Shown: positions 46,147 to 55,189, counted from the first letter of the stretch. The stretch: DNA of 64,000 nt from Filomicrobium insigne (GCF_900104305.1 NZ_FNJC01000002.1:248001-312000), one strand, 5' to 3'. Notes: generated by a model not told the origin, from the sequence alone. Made by a program: numbers and translations.

Positions 46147-47763
46147 ATGCAGCGTTTTGCCAACCTCGTTGACAGCCTTGCCTTCACGCAAAGCCGCAAC
46201 CGCAAACTGTCTCTGCTGACGGATTACTTTCTGACCACCTCAGACCCCGACAGAGGCTGGGCACTCGCCGCACTAACGGATGGGCTCCCTCTGCGGGTCC
46301 CACTAAGGCGGATCCTACCAGAAATCCTGGCCGATATAGTCGATCCGGTCCTGTATCACTTGTCGCGGGACTACGTTGGCGACACGGCCGAAACGGTCGC
46401 ACTGCTATGGCCGGATCGGCCGGAATACCAACGCGATGGTGCGAGAGTAACTCTTGACTCCGTTGTCACTGCGTTCGCGACCGCACCCAACTCGAGCCAC
46501 GCAGAAATCCTGAAAGGGCTGCTTGACGCGCTTGAACCGTCCAGCCGTTTTGCACTTCTCAAACTCCTCGGTGGCGCCCCGCGTGTTGGCGTATCAGCGC
46601 GCTTGGCAAAACTCGCATTAGCCCAAGCCTTCGAGCAGCCCGTTTCTGAAATCGAGGAATCCTGGCACGCAGTTGACGCTCCCTACCTCGCATTGTTCGA
46701 CTGGCTAAACGGCGATGGACCACGCCCCGACCCGGGCGGACGTCCCGTCTTCCGCCCGATGATGCTCGCACACCCGATCGAGGACGAAGACCGCACGAAA
46801 CTTGATCCCGACGATCTGCTCGCAGAATGGAAGTGGGATGGAATCCGCGTTCAAGTCGCAGCCCAGATGGGAGAGGTCCGTCTCTTCTCCCGAACCGGCG
46901 ATGACATCTCTGCAGGCTTTCCCGACATTGTGACAGCCTTTACTGGGCGAAACTGTATTCTGGACGGCGAGCTATTGGTTGTCCGCGAGGATGAAGTCGC
47001 CCCCTTCAACGATCTCCAGCAACGCCTCAATCGCAAGACGGTCTCAGCGCGCATGGTGCGCGACTACCCGGCACACATCCGCCTGTACGATTCACTCCAA
47101 ATCGACGAAAAAGATCTGCGCGACCTGCCGCTCATCGAACGACGCAAACGTCTTGAGCACTGGCATCGAGCGCATCCACCATTGTCGACAGACCTGAGCC
47201 CGCTCGTCCCCTTCAACACCTTCGATGAACTCACCCACCTCTGGCAGAACACGCGCGCCGAAGGCATCGAGGGATTGATGCTGAAGCGCAAGGACAGCCC
47301 CTACCTTTCCGGACGCCCCCGGGGCCATTGGTGGAAATGGAAGCGAGCCCCCCTCACCCTCGATTGTGTCCTGATGTACGCGCAGCGCGGCTCCGGCAAA
47401 CGGTCATCGTACTATTCCGATTACACGTTCGGCGTCTGGCGGGACGCCCCCGACGACGGAGCAGAACTCGTCCCCGTGGGAAAAGCCTACTCGGGTTTCA
47501 CCGACGCAGAGCTTTTGGAACTGGATCGCTTCATCAGATCGAACACGACCGACCGCTTCGGTCCCGTGCGCGCTGTCTCCCCCAAACTTGTGCTCGAGGT
47601 TGCTTTCGACGCACTGCAGAAATCAACGCGACACAAATCCGGCATCGCGATGCGCTTTCCCCGCATCGCGCGCATACGCTGGGACAAGCCCGTCAGCGAA
47701 GCGGATACGCTGTCACGTGCGCAATCGCTTCTGAAAGCCCCATCGCTCGATAAACGAGGCTAG
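46147..47763 (+). CDS. ATP-dependent DNA ligase (cisplatin-damage-response type)
   Basis: This 538-residue ligase has an N-terminal helical DNA-binding domain starting MQRFANLVDSLAFTQSRN and the adenylation motif EWKWDGIRVQ (Lys is the AMP acceptor). It also has LDGELLVV and the RKDSPYL-like motif LKRKDSPYLSG; a C-terminal OB domain follows. It seals nicks with ATP, unlike the NAD-dependent LigA. The ATG at 46147 with GGGGG upstream is the true start; the longer frame overlaps the exonuclease. The stop overlaps that of pyrC in the sequence CTAG. Confidence 0.9.
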   Translation: MQRFANLVDSLAFTQSRNRKLSLLTDYFLTTSDPDRGWALAALTDGLPLRVPLRRILPEILADIVDPVLYHLSRDYVGDTAETVALLWPDRPEYQRDGARVTLDSVVTAFATAPNSSHAEILKGLLDALEPSSRFALLKLLGGAPRVGVSARLAKLALAQAFEQPVSEIEESWHAVDAPYLALFDWLNGDGPRPDPGGRPVFRPMMLAHPIEDEDRTKLDPDDLLAEWKWDGIRVQVAAQMGEVRLFSRTGDDISAGFPDIVTAFTGRNCILDGELLVVREDEVAPFNDLQQRLNRKTVSARMVRDYPAHIRLYDSLQIDEKDLRDLPLIERRKRLEHWHRAHPPLSTDLSPLVPFNTFDELTHLWQNTRAEGIEGLMLKRKDSPYLSGRPRGHWWKWKRAPLTLDCVLMYAQRGSGKRSSYYSDYTFGVWRDAPDDGAELVPVGKAYSGFTDAELLELDRFIRSNTTDRFGPVRAVSPKLVLEVAFDALQKSTRHKSGIAMRFPRIARIRWDKPVSEADTLSRAQSLLKAPSLDKRG

Positions 47764-49085
47764 CCTTCGTAGAAGCGTACAGCTTCGCCGGATGCGGCAG
47801 GAGCAAGCTCCCCTTCCCACATGGCGCGATGTCCGCGCACGATCGTGCCGACGGGCCAACCCGTGACCGTCACGCCATCATAGGGCGTCCAACCGCACCG
47901 GCTTTCGATCCAATCGTTCCGGATTGTCTCCCGCCGCTTCATGTCGACGATTGTTAGGTCGGCATCGTATCCAACTGCAATCCGGCCCTTTCCACGAATT
48001 CCGAAAAGACGTTGCGGACCATGGCTCGTCAGATCAACGAAACGTTGCAGCGACAAACGCCCTGCGTTCACATGATCCAACATCATGGGAACCAAAGTCT
48101 GCACGCCTGTCATGCCGGAATGCGACGCGGGGTAGGCGTGATCCTTCTCCTCGCGAGCATGCGGGGCGTGATCTGACCCCAGCACATCAACGACACCGGA
48201 TGCCAACCCCCGCCACAACCCTTGTCTGTGCGTATCGTCCCGCACCGGTGGGTTCATCTGCGCATACGTACCAAGACGCTCATAACAATCAGGCGCAACC
48301 AATGTCAGATGATGCGGTGTGACTTCGACACTCGCCCATTCCTTATGGTCTGCCAAAAAAGCCATTTCATCGGCCGTCGAAATATGGAGCACATGCACGC
48401 GTTTTTTGTGCTTCTCCGCTAACGCGACAAGTCGCTTAGTCGCCATCAAAGCGGCTTCCGGATCTCGCCAGACAGGGTGCGAACTCGGATCACCTGCCAG
48501 CCTGAGATCCTTGCGTTCGTTGAGCCGCATCTCGTCTTCAGCATGAAACGACGCGCGCCGGCTGAGTTTGGCAATAATGTCATCAAGCGAAGGATCGTCT
48601 TCGACCAGGAGGTTGCCCGTCGAGGAGCCCATAAAGACTTTGATGCCCGCAGAACCCGGCAATCGCTCAAGCACAGGAATATCTTCGATATTTTCCCGTG
48701 TTCCACCGACGAAGAAAGCAAAGTCGCAAAACATCCGGTGGCGCGCGCGCGAAACCTTATCAGCCAAGGCCTCGGCACTTGTCGTCAGGGGATTGGTGTT
48801 TGGCATCTCGAAGACGGCAGTCACTCCGCCCATCACGGCCGCGCGGCTACCCGTCTCAAGATCTTCCTTGTGCGTTAGACCCGGCTCTCGGAAATGCACC
48901 TGTGTGTCAATAACACCAGGGAGAATCGTGAGCCCCTTTGCGTCGATCACCTCGCCAGCGGCATCAGCCGCTATCGAACCGAGTTCGACAATCCCCCCGT
49001 CGCGTATACCGATGTCGCGCACGCTCTCGCCGTCGTGGTTGACGACGGTGCCCCCTCGCACAACGACATCGTATATTGCTGGCAT
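47760..49085 (-). CDS. pyrC: Dihydroorotase, HxH motif replaced by QVH
   Basis: This 441-residue amidohydrolase resembles class I dihydroorotases (VIDTQVHFREPGL, EMPNTNPL, GIKVFMGSS with carboxylated Lys149, HAED at 181, LHIST near 234, GSDHAPH with Asp305). The first metal motif, normally HxH, reads Q62-V-H64, losing the first metal-binding His. The other metal ligands look intact. Activity is therefore doubtful, and the protein may be an inactive partner or have altered metal use. The convergent end overlaps the ligase stop. Divergent from ygfZ with 110 bases between. Confidence 0.85.
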   Translation of the reverse strand: MPAIYDVVVRGGTVVNHDGESVRDIGIRDGGIVELGSIAADAAGEVIDAKGLTILPGVIDTQVHFREPGLTHKEDLETGSRAAVMGGVTAVFEMPNTNPLTTSAEALADKVSRARHRMFCDFAFFVGGTRENIEDIPVLERLPGSAGIKVFMGSSTGNLLVEDDPSLDDIIAKLSRRASFHAEDEMRLNERKDLRLAGDPSSHPVWRDPEAALMATKRLVALAEKHKKRVHVLHISTADEMAFLADHKEWASVEVTPHHLTLVAPDCYERLGTYAQMNPPVRDDTHRQGLWRGLASGVVDVLGSDHAPHAREEKDHAYPASHSGMTGVQTLVPMMLDHVNAGRLSLQRFVDLTSHGPQRLFGIRGKGRIAVGYDADLTIVDMKRRETIRNDWIESRCGWTPYDGVTVTGWPVGTIVRGHRAMWEGELAPAASGEAVRFYEG

Positions 49086-49195
49086 GCGCTTCTCCTGAGA
49101 CCGCGATATAAATGGAAGATTGAGAGCATCCGACTTGCCCCGATCCGTCCTCCCGCATACGTAAACTGCTAGATTACCGCAACCCTGGACATACC

Positions 49196-50083
49196 ATGGC
49201 TAAATTAAAGTCTGCCTTCCTACCCGATCGGGGCGTCGTCAGCATTGTCGGACGTGACGCACAGACGTTCCTGCAGGGCATCGTCACCAACGATATGGGT
49301 CTCCTGGCGACCCAGCAGGCGATATATGCCGGCCTGCTAACGCCGCAAGGAAAAATCCTGTTCGATTTCTTCGTTACCAAAATCGAAGGCGGCTACATTC
49401 TGGAAGTTACACGTAGCCAAATCCCAGCGTTAATACAGCGGCTTAACCTTTACAAACTAAGGTCAAATGTCGAGATAACCGACTGCTCCGCAGAATATAC
49501 GGTCACAGCGATCTGGGACGACGGCATTGACGCAATGCCCAAGGATGGTTCGGTCATCGCGTTCCTCGACCCGCGTCTGCCCACGCTTGGCTTCCGGGCC
49601 CTCTTGACGCTCGCAAACGACAAAATACCAGCCGAGATCGGAGCAGACCCGGCTCCCCGAGAAGATTACGATGCACATCGCATCACACTCGGCGTTCCTG
49701 AAGGCGGTAAAGACTACGAGTTCGGCGACGCGTTTCCCCACGAAGCGCTATTCGACCAACTCAACGGCGTGTCCTTCTCGAAAGGCTGCTTCGTGGGCCA
49801 GGAAGTCGTCTCACGAATGCAGCACCGGGGGACAGCGCGTAAGCGTATCGTACCTGTCGTCGCTGACGGCTATCTGCCTGATCCGGGTTCAGAAGTGCGC
49901 GCAGGCACGGCGGCAATTGGGACCCTGGCGAGCACGTCGGGCAACCGTGCCCTGGCACTCTTGCGCATCGACCGCGCGGCAGAGGCCGCTAGCAAGGGCG
50001 AACCCTTGCTTTCAGGCAATACCCACATCCGTATCGATCTTCCCGATTGGGCAACGTTCAAAATTGCGGCCTCTGCGGATTAA
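49196..50083 (+). CDS. ygfZ: Folate-binding Fe-S assembly protein YgfZ
   Basis: This 295-residue tetrahydrofolate-binding protein related to aminomethyltransferase supports Fe-S enzyme maturation. It ends with the family signature KGCFVGQEVVSRMQHRG. Its start MAKLKSAFLPDRGVVSI and the FLQGIVTNDM segment are typical. It is 7 bases before tag on the same strand. The length is normal. Confidence 0.92.
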   Translation: MAKLKSAFLPDRGVVSIVGRDAQTFLQGIVTNDMGLLATQQAIYAGLLTPQGKILFDFFVTKIEGGYILEVTRSQIPALIQRLNLYKLRSNVEITDCSAEYTVTAIWDDGIDAMPKDGSVIAFLDPRLPTLGFRALLTLANDKIPAEIGADPAPREDYDAHRITLGVPEGGKDYEFGDAFPHEALFDQLNGVSFSKGCFVGQEVVSRMQHRGTARKRIVPVVADGYLPDPGSEVRAGTAAIGTLASTSGNRALALLRIDRAAEAASKGEPLLSGNTHIRIDLPDWATFKIAASAD

Positions 50084-50090
50084 AGCTGAA

Positions 50091-50696
50091 ATGGCGAAAC
50101 AAACAACGCGCTGTCCTTGGGTCGGCATCGAAGACGCAGAATATACACGCTACCACGACGAAGAGTGGGGTGTACCGAAGTTCGGCGACCGTGAGCTTTT
50201 CGAAAAGCTTGTACTGGAGGGCTTTCAGGCCGGCCTCTCCTGGCTGACCATTTTGAGGAAGCGACAGAACTTTAGGACCGCCTTCGATGACTTCGACGCC
50301 AAGAAGATCGCCGCATACGGATCCTCGGACATTAGCCGCCTGATGGCCGACGCAGGAATTGTCCGGAACCGCAGCAAGATTGAAGCCACGATATCCAATG
50401 CAAGGGCGTACCTTGAATTAAGCCGCCGACAGAGCTTGTCGGATTTCCTTTGGGGATTCGTCGACGGAAAGCCGATCATCAACAAACACACCGAGTTCGG
50501 AGATGTCCCAGCGCAGACCGATATCTCGAAACGCATTTCGAAGGCACTGAAAACCGAAGGGTTTCGCTTCGTTGGCCCAACGACCGTCTACGCGTTCATG
50601 CAGTCGGTGGGCATGGTCAACGACCACCTTGTCTCCTGCCATCGGCATGCACCCTGCGCGAAGCTACAACGCGCCCTCAACAGCAAGAACCGCTAG
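50091..50696 (+). CDS. tag: DNA-3-methyladenine glycosylase I
   Basis: This 201-residue base-excision glycosylase removes 3-methyladenine from alkylated DNA. It has RCPWVGIEDAEYTRYHDEEW with the zinc Cys/His, EGFQAGLSWLTIL and, at the end, VGMVNDHLVSCHRH completing the zinc site. The ATG at 50091 follows the ygfZ stop by 7 bases; the long upstream extension in frame lies in ygfZ and is spurious. Confidence 0.95.
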   Translation: MAKQTTRCPWVGIEDAEYTRYHDEEWGVPKFGDRELFEKLVLEGFQAGLSWLTILRKRQNFRTAFDDFDAKKIAAYGSSDISRLMADAGIVRNRSKIEATISNARAYLELSRRQSLSDFLWGFVDGKPIINKHTEFGDVPAQTDISKRISKALKTEGFRFVGPTTVYAFMQSVGMVNDHLVSCHRHAPCAKLQRALNSKNR

Positions 50697-50707
50697 CCTG
50701 CACACGA

Positions 50708-51379
50708 ATGACCCCAAAACAGCCCAAGAAAACCCCAACAGCGAAGACCGCGATCTCACGCAGCTCTCAACCGCCTCCACGCGCTTGGCAGCGCATGCTT
50801 TCAGGCCGTCGGCTGGATCTCCTCGACCCCTCACCATTGGATATCGAGATCGAGGATATCGCCCATGGTCTCGCCCGCGTCGCGCGTTGGAATGGTCAGA
50901 CCATCGGAGACCACGCGCTATCGGTAGCCCAGCATGTGCTGATCGTCGAAGAGATCGCCACCAATCGAAATCCAAAGTGGTCATCCGCATGGAAGCTGGC
51001 GACATTGCTCCATGATGCGCAAGAATACGTTGTCGGCGACCTCATTAGCCCCTTCAAGACCGCGATCGGTCTCGACTACAAAGCTTTTGAGATAAGATTG
51101 AACGAAGCTATTCACCTTCGCTTTGGCTTACCACCAAATTTACCGGACGAAGTCGCCACGGAAATAAAATCTGCTGATCGGATCGCGGCCTATTTCGAAG
51201 CAACGGTTCTTGCTGGCTTTGAGCGAAACGAAGCGGTGAGATTTTTTGGAAAGCCCAGCGGTATTTCCGCGGCTCTACGCATGCGTCTGGAAAAACTCAC
51301 ACCTTTCCCTGCCGCCGAAGCACAAGATCTTTTCCTGCGCCGTTTTGCACTATTATCGAAGCATCCAACGCCACGCTGA
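50708..51379 (+). CDS. HD-domain hydrolase, YfbR-like
   Basis: This roughly 223-residue protein contains a block RRLDLLDPSPLDIEIEDIAH and the metal-binding HD pair in LLHDAQEYVVGD, with SADRIAAYFEA downstream. It resembles 5'-deoxynucleotidase/HD hydrolases of Rhizobiales located next to the NAD regulator gene. The substrate is unproven. The first 30 residues are Pro/Thr-rich and may not be translated if the true start is MLSGRRLDL further in. Eleven bases follow tag. Confidence 0.82.
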   Translation: MTPKQPKKTPTAKTAISRSSQPPPRAWQRMLSGRRLDLLDPSPLDIEIEDIAHGLARVARWNGQTIGDHALSVAQHVLIVEEIATNRNPKWSSAWKLATLLHDAQEYVVGDLISPFKTAIGLDYKAFEIRLNEAIHLRFGLPPNLPDEVATEIKSADRIAAYFEATVLAGFERNEAVRFFGKPSGISAALRMRLEKLTPFPAAEAQDLFLRRFALLSKHPTPR

Positions 51380-51451
51380 GCTGACAGCATATCTGCGTTG
51401 TACTGCGCAACTTAGTCCTACAAAACGACAAGTCGGCGCCATAAACATACC

Positions 51452-51472
51452 GCGGTATCGAGCGAATACCGC
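51452..51472. promoter_or_regulatory. Inverted repeat upstream of nadQ
   Basis: GCGGTAT (51452-51458) and ATACCGC (51466-51472) are perfect 7-base arms with a 7-base spacer, in the 243-base gap between the HD hydrolase and nadQ. They could be the end of the HD transcript or an operator for NadQ. Confidence 0.35.
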
Positions 51473-51501
51473 CACGACGAACTAAGGCACAATTTGGGAA
51501 C

Positions 51502-51520
51502 ACTCGCATGATCAGCGAGT
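51502..51520. promoter_or_regulatory. Second inverted repeat upstream of nadQ
   Basis: ACTCGC (51502-51507) and GCGAGT (51515-51520) are perfect arms with a 7-base spacer ATGATCA, about 100 bases before the nadQ start. The arm sequence differs from the first repeat. I cannot tell an operator from a leader hairpin. Confidence 0.3.
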
Positions 51521-51622
51521 TAGCATCATTTTGTACAAAACACCTGTTCTGAAAAACGCCATGATCGGCCTCTAGCTCGACCCAATCACAAGAATGCGAG
51601 AGACCGCATCGGAGAGCCTCAT

Positions 51623-52681
51623 ATGACGTCTCAGGCAAACCTGCGCCACCCAGAGATGCCCACCTCGGTACCGAGGGGTCCCTTGCGAACCTCGATGCAC
51701 CTGGAGCAGTCGACCGTCGAGATCGAACTCAACGCAGCTATCATCGCCGTCACGAACGATGAGCCCGTTGTGTTGACGGTCAAAGACGCGGCCGACGCTG
51801 CCGGAGCAACAGAAGGTTTGCCATTTGGACCATTTTCACCCATCGATCACAGAACGTTAGAAATCGGTTTGCGCTCGTGGGTCGCAGATCAAACAGGCCT
51901 GGAACTCGGTTATGTCGAACAGCTGTACACGTTCGGGGATCGAGGCCGGCACGCACAGGTCGGCGACACAAGACCTCCTGTCGTATCCATCGGCTATCTC
52001 GCCTTAACGCGCGCACTCCAGGCGGAAGGTCTTCAGTCTGGAACCTGGCGAAGCTGGTATCATTTTTTCCCTTGGGAGGATTGGCGCAAAGGCCGCCCTG
52101 AAATTCTCGACAGTGTCATGGAACCGGAACTCCGCCGATGGGCCCAAAGCAACCAGGGCAGACCATCATCGGCTCGTCCGCTCGACCGCAATCAACGCAT
52201 ACGCGTATGCTTCGGTTTTGATGGCGTTGCCTGGGACGAAGAAAAAGTTCTGGAGCGCCTCGAACTCCTCTACGAAGCTGGGCTCCTTGCCGAAGCTCAT
52301 AGGGATCGCCCCGAGGCAGCGTCGCTGATGAACGTGCCCGAGCGGACGCTCGGCAGTCCGATGCGTTTTGATCACCGCCGTATACTGGCAACAGCGATCG
52401 GTCGTGTACGCGCAAAAATTAAATATCGGCCGGTCATCTTCGAACTGATGCCCGACGAGTTCACGCTCTTCGAATTGCAGAAAACTGTGGAAGCTATTCT
52501 TGGCCCACATCTGCACAAGCAAAACTTCCGACGCCTCGTCGAAAGCGCCGGCCTCGTCGAACCGACAGGTCAAATGAAGACGCGGACCGGTGGGCGTCCC
52601 GCCAAACTCTTCAGCTTCCGTCGTGAAGTTCTACTGGAACGGCCTGCTCCGGGCGTCAGAGTGAAACCGCAGCGCGTTTAA
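51623..52681 (+). CDS. nadQ: NadQ-type NAD biosynthesis repressor
   Basis: This 352-residue protein has a Nudix-like N-terminal half (LNAAIIAVTNDEPVVLTV, GLPFGPFSPIDHRTLEIGL, YVEQLYTFGDRGRHA) without an intact Nudix catalytic box. A winged helix follows in the C-terminal third (RRLVESAGLVEPTGQ). This matches COG4111/NadQ, the alphaproteobacterial regulator of NAD synthesis genes. Ligand sensing by the Nudix domain is assumed from the family. No nad genes are adjacent in this window. Confidence 0.8.
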   Translation: MTSQANLRHPEMPTSVPRGPLRTSMHLEQSTVEIELNAAIIAVTNDEPVVLTVKDAADAAGATEGLPFGPFSPIDHRTLEIGLRSWVADQTGLELGYVEQLYTFGDRGRHAQVGDTRPPVVSIGYLALTRALQAEGLQSGTWRSWYHFFPWEDWRKGRPEILDSVMEPELRRWAQSNQGRPSSARPLDRNQRIRVCFGFDGVAWDEEKVLERLELLYEAGLLAEAHRDRPEAASLMNVPERTLGSPMRFDHRRILATAIGRVRAKIKYRPVIFELMPDEFTLFELQKTVEAILGPHLHKQNFRRLVESAGLVEPTGQMKTRTGGRPAKLFSFRREVLLERPAPGVRVKPQRV

Positions 52682-52711
52682 GACTCGCTGCGATTGAACC
52701 TTGCCCGAACG

Positions 52712-52737
52712 TGGTGGTCCGTTAGGACGGACCACCA
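52712..52737. terminator. Bidirectional stem-loop between nadQ and ldt
   Basis: Bases 52712-52722 pair perfectly with 52727-52737 (11 bp) around a 4-base loop. The loop region overlaps the stop of the convergent transpeptidase. There is no T tract, but the stem is very stable and probably ends both transcripts. Confidence 0.65.
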
Positions 52738-53480
52738 GGATTGTCGACGGCAACGACGCCTTTCCCGGAAGGCGGCCAATGCTTAACGACCTTTACCGTC
52801 GTCCCGACACCGACCAACGTCGCGAGATGCATCACATGCGAGTTCATCATGCGGAAGCAGCCTGATGAAGCCGCCCGCCCAATGGACTTCGCGTCATTGG
52901 TCCCGTGAATTCGATAAAGCGTATTACCAAGATAGATCGCTTTTGCGCCAAGCGGGTTACGCAACCCGCCAAGCATCTTTTTCGGCAATTCGGGCTGGCG
53001 CTTCCGCATGTCAGCCGGTGGGTGCCAATCTGGCCAAGCCGCAACACGGCTGACCTGCTCGGTACCCGTCCACGAGAAGCCTTCCCGGCCCACTGATATG
53101 GGATAGGTGTAGGCCGCAGTCGGCGACAGCACGTAGTAGAGCTTTCGCGCCTTGGTATCGATAATCACGGTGCCAGGCTCTTCATCACTGACGAAAGAAG
53201 TCGTCTGTGGAGCCTTGGCGGCTATGTGTGGGCGCGCGCCCCCGGAACGGACCTCATTTGAAGGTCGCCGTTTTGGGCGCGGTTCGCCATAATAGTCGTC
53301 GTAATACCCACCATACCCGCCGTACGAATTATATCTGGGCGGCTGATATGCACCCTGATACTGCGGAGATGAGTGAAAAATCGGCTGGCCATTCTCCCAC
53401 GTGATGCCGGATTGGGCCGCTACCGGAGAACTAAATGCGAATCCTGCGATCGCAGCAATTGCGAAACGGCGTTGCAGCAC
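52722..53480 (-). CDS. L,D-transpeptidase (YkuD domain)
   Basis: Starting at GTG 53480 (GGAGAG 6 bases upstream) gives 252 residues. A signal peptide (VLQRRFAIAAIAGFAFSS... to AAQ) precedes a Tyr/Gly/Pro-rich linker (about residues 35-75). A YkuD domain follows with the catalytic motif HGTNDAKSIGRAASSGCFRM (His and Cys). It cross-links peptidoglycan or attaches proteins in the periplasm. The linker YGGYGGYYDDYYGE is low-complexity. The longer frame to 53645 lacks a signal. Confidence 0.85.
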   Translation of the reverse strand: MLQRRFAIAAIAGFAFSSPVAAQSGITWENGQPIFHSSPQYQGAYQPPRYNSYGGYGGYYDDYYGEPRPKRRPSNEVRSGGARPHIAAKAPQTTSFVSDEEPGTVIIDTKARKLYYVLSPTAAYTYPISVGREGFSWTGTEQVSRVAAWPDWHPPADMRKRQPELPKKMLGGLRNPLGAKAIYLGNTLYRIHGTNDAKSIGRAASSGCFRMMNSHVMHLATLVGVGTTVKVVKHWPPSGKGVVAVDNPGGPS

Positions 53481-53690
53481 GGGAACTCTCCATCTTACTC
53501 GTTGCGCCGATCTCGACAGAGCGCAGACAAGCCTCCCTCCGATGACCGACAACCTGCATAAAGATGGGGGGAAAATGCCATGCCCGCAAGGAACGTTCCG
53601 ATCCCAAAAAATTGATCGGTATCCGCATCTTGAGCGCTCAAGCAAATATAGATTGATTACTTGCCCATGAGAGATCGGGCGTAGACAGTT

Positions 53691-54404
53691 TTAGTCATGT
53701 TGTGCAAAAGTGTGCCACGTGCCATCAGCCCCAATGGCAAGGCGATACCACGTCCATTTGCCAGATTTGATGATTGCTGAAGCCTGCTCTGGACCAACCA
53801 TCCTATAAAGTTCAACTTTTTCACCCGGCGTGAATTGAGCGGGCGGCTTCTCCGACATGTAGGGCCAAACGTAGACCGCATTGTTTTCAAGATCCGGCCC
53901 GATAGGAAGCTTCGCGGGCGGCCCTTGCAGTATTTCGCCAAGTATCGAGAGGATCTCAATCCCGTCCCCGGCCATGTTCGCCTTCCAATATGCGATCGGA
54001 TCACTGTTCGCATCCAGACCAAAGTCCGGACGCAGCTCGTTCCATTCGATAGCCGTTCTGAGTTCGTCAAAATCGCCGCGGACTACACCTGCAAGGATCG
54101 CATCCCGCATTTCTTGCACGGCAATGGGCAACTCCCCCAAAGGAACACGCACTAACTCTGGCTTTTTCTCCCCCTCGGACTGTGGCATCTCGGCCTTCTG
54201 AGACGCCGCGACGCCCGCTGTAGGTTCCGCCAATACGCCCGCCGTAAGGCCCGCACAATAGACAATGCTAGACAGCCCAACTAGGAATAGCCGTCGAAAC
54301 CTACGCCAGGGGGACTGGGCGGCCAATATCGGGAGGAACAGCGATTGAGGGATTACACGACAGGCACTAACATTCTTGGAAGAACGCGACATAGATCTGC
54401 ACAT
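53691..54404 (-). CDS. Exported protein of unknown function
   Basis: The ATG at 54404, preceded by GGGGGAG, gives 237 residues. A hydrophobic segment (RLFLVGLSSIVYCAGLTAGVL, residues about 38-58) looks like a signal anchor after a basic tail. The rest is soluble, with GDFDELRTAIEWNELRPDFG and several Trp/Tyr residues near the end. I recognise no family. It may be an envelope protein specific to Hyphomicrobiaceae. Confidence 0.6.
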   Translation of the reverse strand: MCRSMSRSSKNVSACRVIPQSLFLPILAAQSPWRRFRRLFLVGLSSIVYCAGLTAGVLAEPTAGVAASQKAEMPQSEGEKKPELVRVPLGELPIAVQEMRDAILAGVVRGDFDELRTAIEWNELRPDFGLDANSDPIAYWKANMAGDGIEILSILGEILQGPPAKLPIGPDLENNAVYVWPYMSEKPPAQFTPGEKVELYRMVGPEQASAIIKSGKWTWYRLAIGADGTWHTFAQHD

Positions 54405-54517
54405 AATCAACTACTCCCCCACTTAAGTGTGACGGCTTCGCGCCTACGCTCCGTGGCAACCGACAGTATACCCGCACACGCGCACTGCCACTGTGGCGTT
54501 CCTCGGTGGCCCACCCA

Positions 54518-55189
54518 ATGAGCTTTATCCCAAATCCGCTAATCATCCCGATCGGAATGTTCATTGGCATTCTTGTGGCCGCTCCGGTGGGACCGGTCAA
54601 TGTGTTGTGCATTCAGCGCACACTTGCCCATGGTATGGCCGCGGGAATCATTGCCGGCATCGGCGCAATGCTGGGCGACGGTCTGATTGCGCTATTCGCA
54701 GCGTTGGGCGTCGGCGCAATTACCGGCGTCGTCGATTACCATCGCGCGGCAATCCAGATCATCGGCGGCTTGGTGCTACTGTATTTTGGTTGGCGGCTTT
54801 ACGCACATGCGCCACCTTATACACGCCCCCAGAACGGCGCGCCCAATGGCGGTCCCCTGCGCAACTACGTCTGGGATATCCCGAAAACGTTTCTTCTGAC
54901 GGTAACGAATCCAGGCGCCGTCCTAGGTCTCTTCGCCATCTTTGGCGGCGCGAGCACGTTCGTCGAAGTCCGCGGCCCCGGCGAGGCCTTTCTGATGGTC
55001 GGCTCCGTCATGCTTGGCTCCCTGTCCTGGTGGATCGGGCTCTCTTACATGGTCGGCCGAATACGTAACATTTTCAAGCCAGAGCATCTCACGCGCATCA
55101 ACCTCTGGGCCGGGATCCTACTCATGGGATTCGGCCTCGTTTTGATCGGCGAGATCGTCTTTAAATTGATAACCGCGCTAATTCATTAG
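54518..55189 (+). CDS. LysE-family transporter
   Basis: This 223-residue protein has about six hydrophobic segments. Its N-terminal APVGPVNVLCIQRTLAHG is the LysE/RhtB signature. Members export amino acids or related compounds; the substrate here is not known. The start is the ATG at 54518, while an in-frame GTG at 54506 is possible. The stop overlaps the next gene's stop in TTAG. Confidence 0.82.
   Translation: MSFIPNPLIIPIGMFIGILVAAPVGPVNVLCIQRTLAHGMAAGIIAGIGAMLGDGLIALFAALGVGAITGVVDYHRAAIQIIGGLVLLYFGWRLYAHAPPYTRPQNGAPNGGPLRNYVWDIPKTFLLTVTNPGAVLGLFAIFGGASTFVEVRGPGEAFLMVGSVMLGSLSWWIGLSYMVGRIRNIFKPEHLTRINLWAGILLMGFGLVLIGEIVFKLITALIH

Noticed and set aside
49671-50090. Upstream extension of tag
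   Set aside because: It overlaps ygfZ in a different frame; the ATG at 50091 is better placed.
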